From a virus, in IMG/VR virus record IMGVR_UViG_3300032286_000447, positions 1 to 26,242 of that record: a DNA stretch of 26,242 nucleotides, one strand, 5' to 3'. The notes below the pieces were generated by a model. That model saw nothing but the letters and a program-made list of their open reading frames with translations. It had not been told where the DNA came from and ran no database searches. This document shows positions 23,539 to 26,242 of this stretch, piece after piece. The number at the start of each line of letters is the position of its first letter. Within the stretch, counting starts at the first letter, position 1. Both the position numbers and the translations under genes were made by a program.

Positions 23539-24096
23539 TTAGTTGTTAGGTCCGCCGGCTGATGGCGTTGTTAAAACACCACTAGTGCCTGTATTAGCAT
23601 GTGCAGCACCCAATTCCGTAATAGTAAATGGTGCAGATGTTACGCCGCTTACTTCCACAAAAGATACTATATTTCCTTGACCTACAATAATACTATTTGC
23701 AACCGTATTAGAAGGAATAATTGTACTATTGGCAGTAGCCACAGTGTAGGCAACGCCATATGGGTTATATCTAGCTGTTGCTCCACTAATTGCTACTGCT
23801 GCATTTGCAGTTAATGTTAAACTTGTATTATTAGCAATTGCTTTAACAATCCCAACAGTATTGCCGCTAGTATTACCTATCCAAGCTCCAATATTTAATT
23901 GAGTAGTAAATGCAGTTCCTGAACCGGTGACTGTATTACTATTAGTAGCACAGGTCACAGTTCCAGTTAATGCGACATTTGGAAAACTAGTCGTATATTG
24001 AATAGGACTACTAGTAGTTGATATCATGACTTTATCTGTAGAGATATTTCCTGATGTTGCTACTGCTGAACTTGCGGTATATGCGTATGATGCCAT
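23539..24096 (-). CDS. 185-aa Thr/Ala/Ser-rich virion structural protein
   Basis: Not a named family. Begins MASYAYTASSAVATSGNIST. The centre (about 43-110) is a beta-module of the type GTVTCATNSNTVTGSGTAFT, then LNIGAWIGN, VGIVKAIANNTSLTLTANAA, of the general form G-T-V ... V-T-G-S-G-T-x-F ... G ... I ... T-S-L-T-L, seen in phage fibre and decoration proteins. The C-terminus is flexible and Gly/Pro-rich. It has one Cys and almost no charge. ATG at 24096 follows a GATAAATA promoter by 20 bases, with an AGGA ribosome site. It lies between a fibre gene and the 460-aa structural gene, suggesting a small surface or fibre-associated protein. Confidence 0.6.
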   Translation of the reverse strand: MASYAYTASSAVATSGNISTDKVMISTTSSPIQYTTSFPNVALTGTVTCATNSNTVTGSGTAFTTQLNIGAWIGNTSGNTVGIVKAIANNTSLTLTANAAVAISGATARYNPYGVAYTVATANSTIIPSNTVANSIIVGQGNIVSFVEVSGVTSAPFTITELGAAHANTGTSGVLTTPSAGGPNN

Positions 24097-24115
24097 TTTC
24101 TTATTTCCTGTCTAG

Positions 24116-24123
24116 TATTTATC
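24116..24123 (-). promoter_or_regulatory. Late promoter-like octamer for 185-aa gene
   Basis: GATAAATA on the minus strand, 20 bases before the ATG at 24096, directly after the stop of the propeller fibre. Confidence 0.72.
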
Positions 24124-26242
24124 TTATAGTCTACCCACAGCGATTTCAATGATACCTTCGCCTGAGAAGTTTTCTAATGCCTTACCAATTACTGTACCTA
24201 TAATAGGAGTATGAGTAGGGCGTGCATAACCATTTCCACCACTTACCATCATATCGCCTTTGTGAATTATACCTCTTACTTTACAAGGAACTCTACCTTG
24301 TAATGCTATAGGAAGTGCTATACCTTGACAAGTTGCATTCATTACATATGCAGGATTAGATGATACTACCCCTGCTACTTTTATTGTTTCATCAGTAGCT
24401 ATAGTAACTTCTTTATCTCCACCAAACTCTAACACAGTACCCGGTTCATATTCAGTGTCCGCTTCGTAGTATTCTGCCAAGTCAGCATATGTGGCATTTA
24501 ATCTAGAACCTGCACTTAAAGACCAGTTGCCTGTAATTGTTCCTGTTGTTGAATTTGCACCGGTTGTTAAAATTGTAGTATTAACAACTCCGGTTGAAAA
24601 ATTACTAATAAAGTATCTAATTACATTATTGCTACCACCATTTGCTACATAAACAAATCTACCCGTGGGGTCTACTGTTATACCTACCGGATTAGATCCA
24701 CTAGGAATTGCAGTTGTAATACTAGTTAATCCACCGATTGATTGGTTAATACTAAATTGGCTTACGGAGTTAGCACCACCATTTGTTACATAAACAAATC
24801 TACCAGTGGGGTCTACTGTTATGTCATTTGGAGTACTTATAGTAGAAACTGGACTTGTAATACTAGTTAATTCGCCAGTTGATTGATTAATACTAAATTG
24901 GCTTACGGTGTTGCCACCACTATTTGTTACATAAACAAATCTACCTGTGGGGTCTACAGTTACCTTTATTGGACTAAGTCCTCCAGTAGGAATCGCAGTT
25001 GTAATACTAGTTAATGCGCCAGTTGATTGGTTAATACTAAATTGGCTTACTGAATTGCCACCACCATTTGCTACATAAACAAATCTACCGGTGGGGTCTA
25101 CCGTTATTCCTCTAGGAGTATTTCCACTATTAATTGGACTTGTAATACTAGTTAATGCGCCAGTTGATTGGTTAATACTAAATTGGCTTACTGTATTGCT
25201 AGTACCATTTGTTACATAAACAAATCTACCTGTAGGGTCTACTGCTATACCTGTCGGATTAATTCCTCCAGTAGAAACTGGACTTGTAATACTAGTTAAT
25301 CCACCGATTGATTGGTTAATACTATATTGGCTTACATTTCCACTATCAAAATTTGCTACATAAACAAATCTACCTGTGGGGTCTACAGCTATTCCTCGAG
25401 GAGCAGTTCCACTAGTAATTGCAATTGCAATACTCGTTAATTCGCCAGTTGATTGATTAATACTAAATTGGCTTACGGAGTTGGCACCATTATTTGTTAC
25501 ATAAACAAATCTACCCGATGGATCTACTGTCGTGTAATACGGACTAGATTCGGTAGAAGCAGTAGTCGAAGTACTAACCAATGCACCCGTACCTGAATTT
25601 ATTATTCTTTCGGGTACTACTGTAGGATAAGGACTCTGTAAAAATTTTCCATATAATACATTGCCACTTATTGAATTAGCACCCAATAAATTACCTGATA
25701 AATTACCTAATATAGTACCTGCAAAAGTTACATTACCGGCAAGATAACTATTACCTGATGCTACAAATAACGAATATGGGTTAGTAATCGTAGCATTTGT
25801 ATTAGCAACTGGTGCACCTGCAATATAAAAGGTAGATGCATTAGTAAATGTAACGGTTGCATTTGCTGCCGCTAAGTTCGGCGCTGCTATTGCGTGTATT
25901 GCTGCATTAGCTATAGTCGCACTGGCTGCGGCTGAATTGTCCGTATATGTAGAGAATATTGCACGGATACCCAAATTACCTGTTATAGTTGATACATTAG
26001 CATTACCCGTGGCATTGCCTGATGCCGTATGGTTGTTTGCAATTATTGTGTTACCATTAACAGTAGTAATATTACCAGTTGTCGCAATTAATGTTGTTGT
26101 ACCTAAGTTGTTTACATTAGCATTACCACTAATATTTGCTGTACCAGTGATGTTAGCACCAGTACCAGTAATAGTCATGGTTGTATTACCAACTGCTGTA
26201 ATAGTTACATTACCATTTGCTGTTGGAATGTTAACATTGCTA
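24124..26242 (-). CDS. Tail fibre with YVTN beta-propeller and conserved C-terminal domain (N-terminus beyond window)
   Basis: Partial CDS: the frame is open from the right edge to the stop at 24124, so an internal Met at 26178 is not the true start. At least 706 residues are seen. The N-terminal visible part has Asn/Ile/Thr/Gly repeats (ITGTANISGNANVNNLG), like those in the collagen-like fibre. Seven repeats of about 47 residues follow, each with D-P-[TS]-G-R-F-V-Y-V-[TA]-N and VSQFSINQS, the YVTN-type blade of lactonase-like beta-propellers; seven make a closed ring. The last 125 residues (YADLAEYYEADTEYEPGTVL, VAGVVSSNPAYVMN, LQGRVPCKVRG, KGDMMVSGGNGYARP, IIEIAVGRL) form a C-terminal domain common on environmental phage fibres, similar to Peptidase_G2-type chaperone domains. 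Probable receptor-binding fibre; an enzyme role for the propeller is unproven. Confidence 0.82.
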   Translation of the reverse strand, partial: SNVNIPTANGNVTITAVGNTTMTITGTGANITGTANISGNANVNNLGTTTLIATTGNITTVNGNTIIANNHTASGNATGNANVSTITGNLGIRAIFSTYTDNSAAASATIANAAIHAIAAPNLAAANATVTFTNASTFYIAGAPVANTNATITNPYSLFVASGNSYLAGNVTFAGTILGNLSGNLLGANSISGNVLYGKFLQSPYPTVVPERIINSGTGALVSTSTTASTESSPYYTTVDPSGRFVYVTNNGANSVSQFSINQSTGELTSIAIAITSGTAPRGIAVDPTGRFVYVANFDSGNVSQYSINQSIGGLTSITSPVSTGGINPTGIAVDPTGRFVYVTNGTSNTVSQFSINQSTGALTSITSPINSGNTPRGITVDPTGRFVYVANGGGNSVSQFSINQSTGALTSITTAIPTGGLSPIKVTVDPTGRFVYVTNSGGNTVSQFSINQSTGELTSITSPVSTISTPNDITVDPTGRFVYVTNGGANSVSQFSINQSIGGLTSITTAIPSGSNPVGITVDPTGRFVYVANGGSNNVIRYFISNFSTGVVNTTILTTGANSTTGTITGNWSLSAGSRLNATYADLAEYYEADTEYEPGTVLEFGGDKEVTIATDETIKVAGVVSSNPAYVMNATCQGIALPIALQGRVPCKVRGIIHKGDMMVSGGNGYARPTHTPIIGTVIGKALENFSGEGIIEIAVGRL
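24600..25560 (-). repeat. Seven tandem beta-propeller repeats, about 141 bases each
   Basis: The core encoding GRFVYV recurs near 24655, 24795, 24937, 25080, 25225, 25366 and 25508, 140-146 bases apart, with high DNA identity between units. The first unit (near 25508) has DPSGRF and the last ends in VIRYFISNFS in place of VSQFSINQS, marking the ends of the propeller. Confidence 0.88.

Noticed and set aside
24124-26178. Met at 26178 as the true start of the propeller fibre
   Set aside because: The frame is open to the window edge with the same repeat-rich composition (NIPTANGNVTITAVGN) and no ribosome site precedes that Met, so it is internal.

Overview
This window is an AT-rich segment of a contractile-tailed (T4-like myovirus) bacteriophage genome, probably from an uncultured environmental phage. 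It carries recognisable relatives of several T4 virion proteins: neck proteins gp13 and gp14, tail-sheath stabiliser gp15, a very large tail sheath gp18, tail tube gp19, a second tube-fold protein (gp54/gp19 family), head-completion protein gp4 and a probable small terminase gp16. There are also two fibre-type proteins and a T4 gene-1-type dNMP kinase. Family assignments come from reading motifs and from memory of the families; no database search was run. The host cannot be named from the sequence. No tRNA, rRNA, CRISPR array or insertion sequence was seen. Genes fill the window almost end to end, and no gene-free stretch reaches 300 bases.

Layout. Positions 1-1790 (minus) hold a fibre with at least 119 collagen-like triplets, cut off by the left edge. 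Positions 1880-8759 (minus) hold a highly charged 793-aa protein, a 208-aa protein, the gp16-like protein, a GIY-YIG homing endonuclease, gp4, two small virion-associated unknowns, the gp54-like protein and gp19. Positions 8822-12391 (minus) hold the sheath. Positions 12515-14430 hold a zinc-knuckle HNH-type gene (plus), dNMP kinase (minus) and an HNH/NUMOD3 homing endonuclease (minus). Positions 14537-18127 (minus) hold a small cysteine-hydrolase-like protein, gp13, MazG-like pyrophosphohydrolase, an SGNH-hydrolase-like protein and a 399-aa unknown. Positions 18210-21725 (plus) hold gp14, gp15 and a Nudix hydrolase. Positions 21737-26242 (minus) hold an XhlA/holin-like membrane protein, two Thr/Ala/Gly-rich structural proteins and a second fibre with a seven-repeat YVTN beta-propeller, cut off at its 5' end by the right edge.

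Regulation. The octamer GATAAATA, close to the T4 late promoter TATAAATA, occurs eight times. Five copies sit 20-25 bases before minus-strand virion genes. A strong sigma70-type promoter (TTGACA-N17-TATCAT) drives the 18127-to-15751 gene group and lies back to back with the late promoter of gp14-gp15. Several plus-strand or endonuclease genes have their ATG exactly at the predicted transcription start, which suggests leaderless mRNAs.

Most interesting leads. (1) Three proteins begin with a short segment ending in [L/I]-x-E followed by S or A, like the T4 capsid-targeting peptide cut by the prohead protease; one of them looks like a cysteine hydrolase that could be packaged in the head. (2) Three homing-endonuclease-type genes share a late-promoter-like octamer at a fixed 5-nt distance from their ATG. 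(3) The two fibres use very different repeat architectures.
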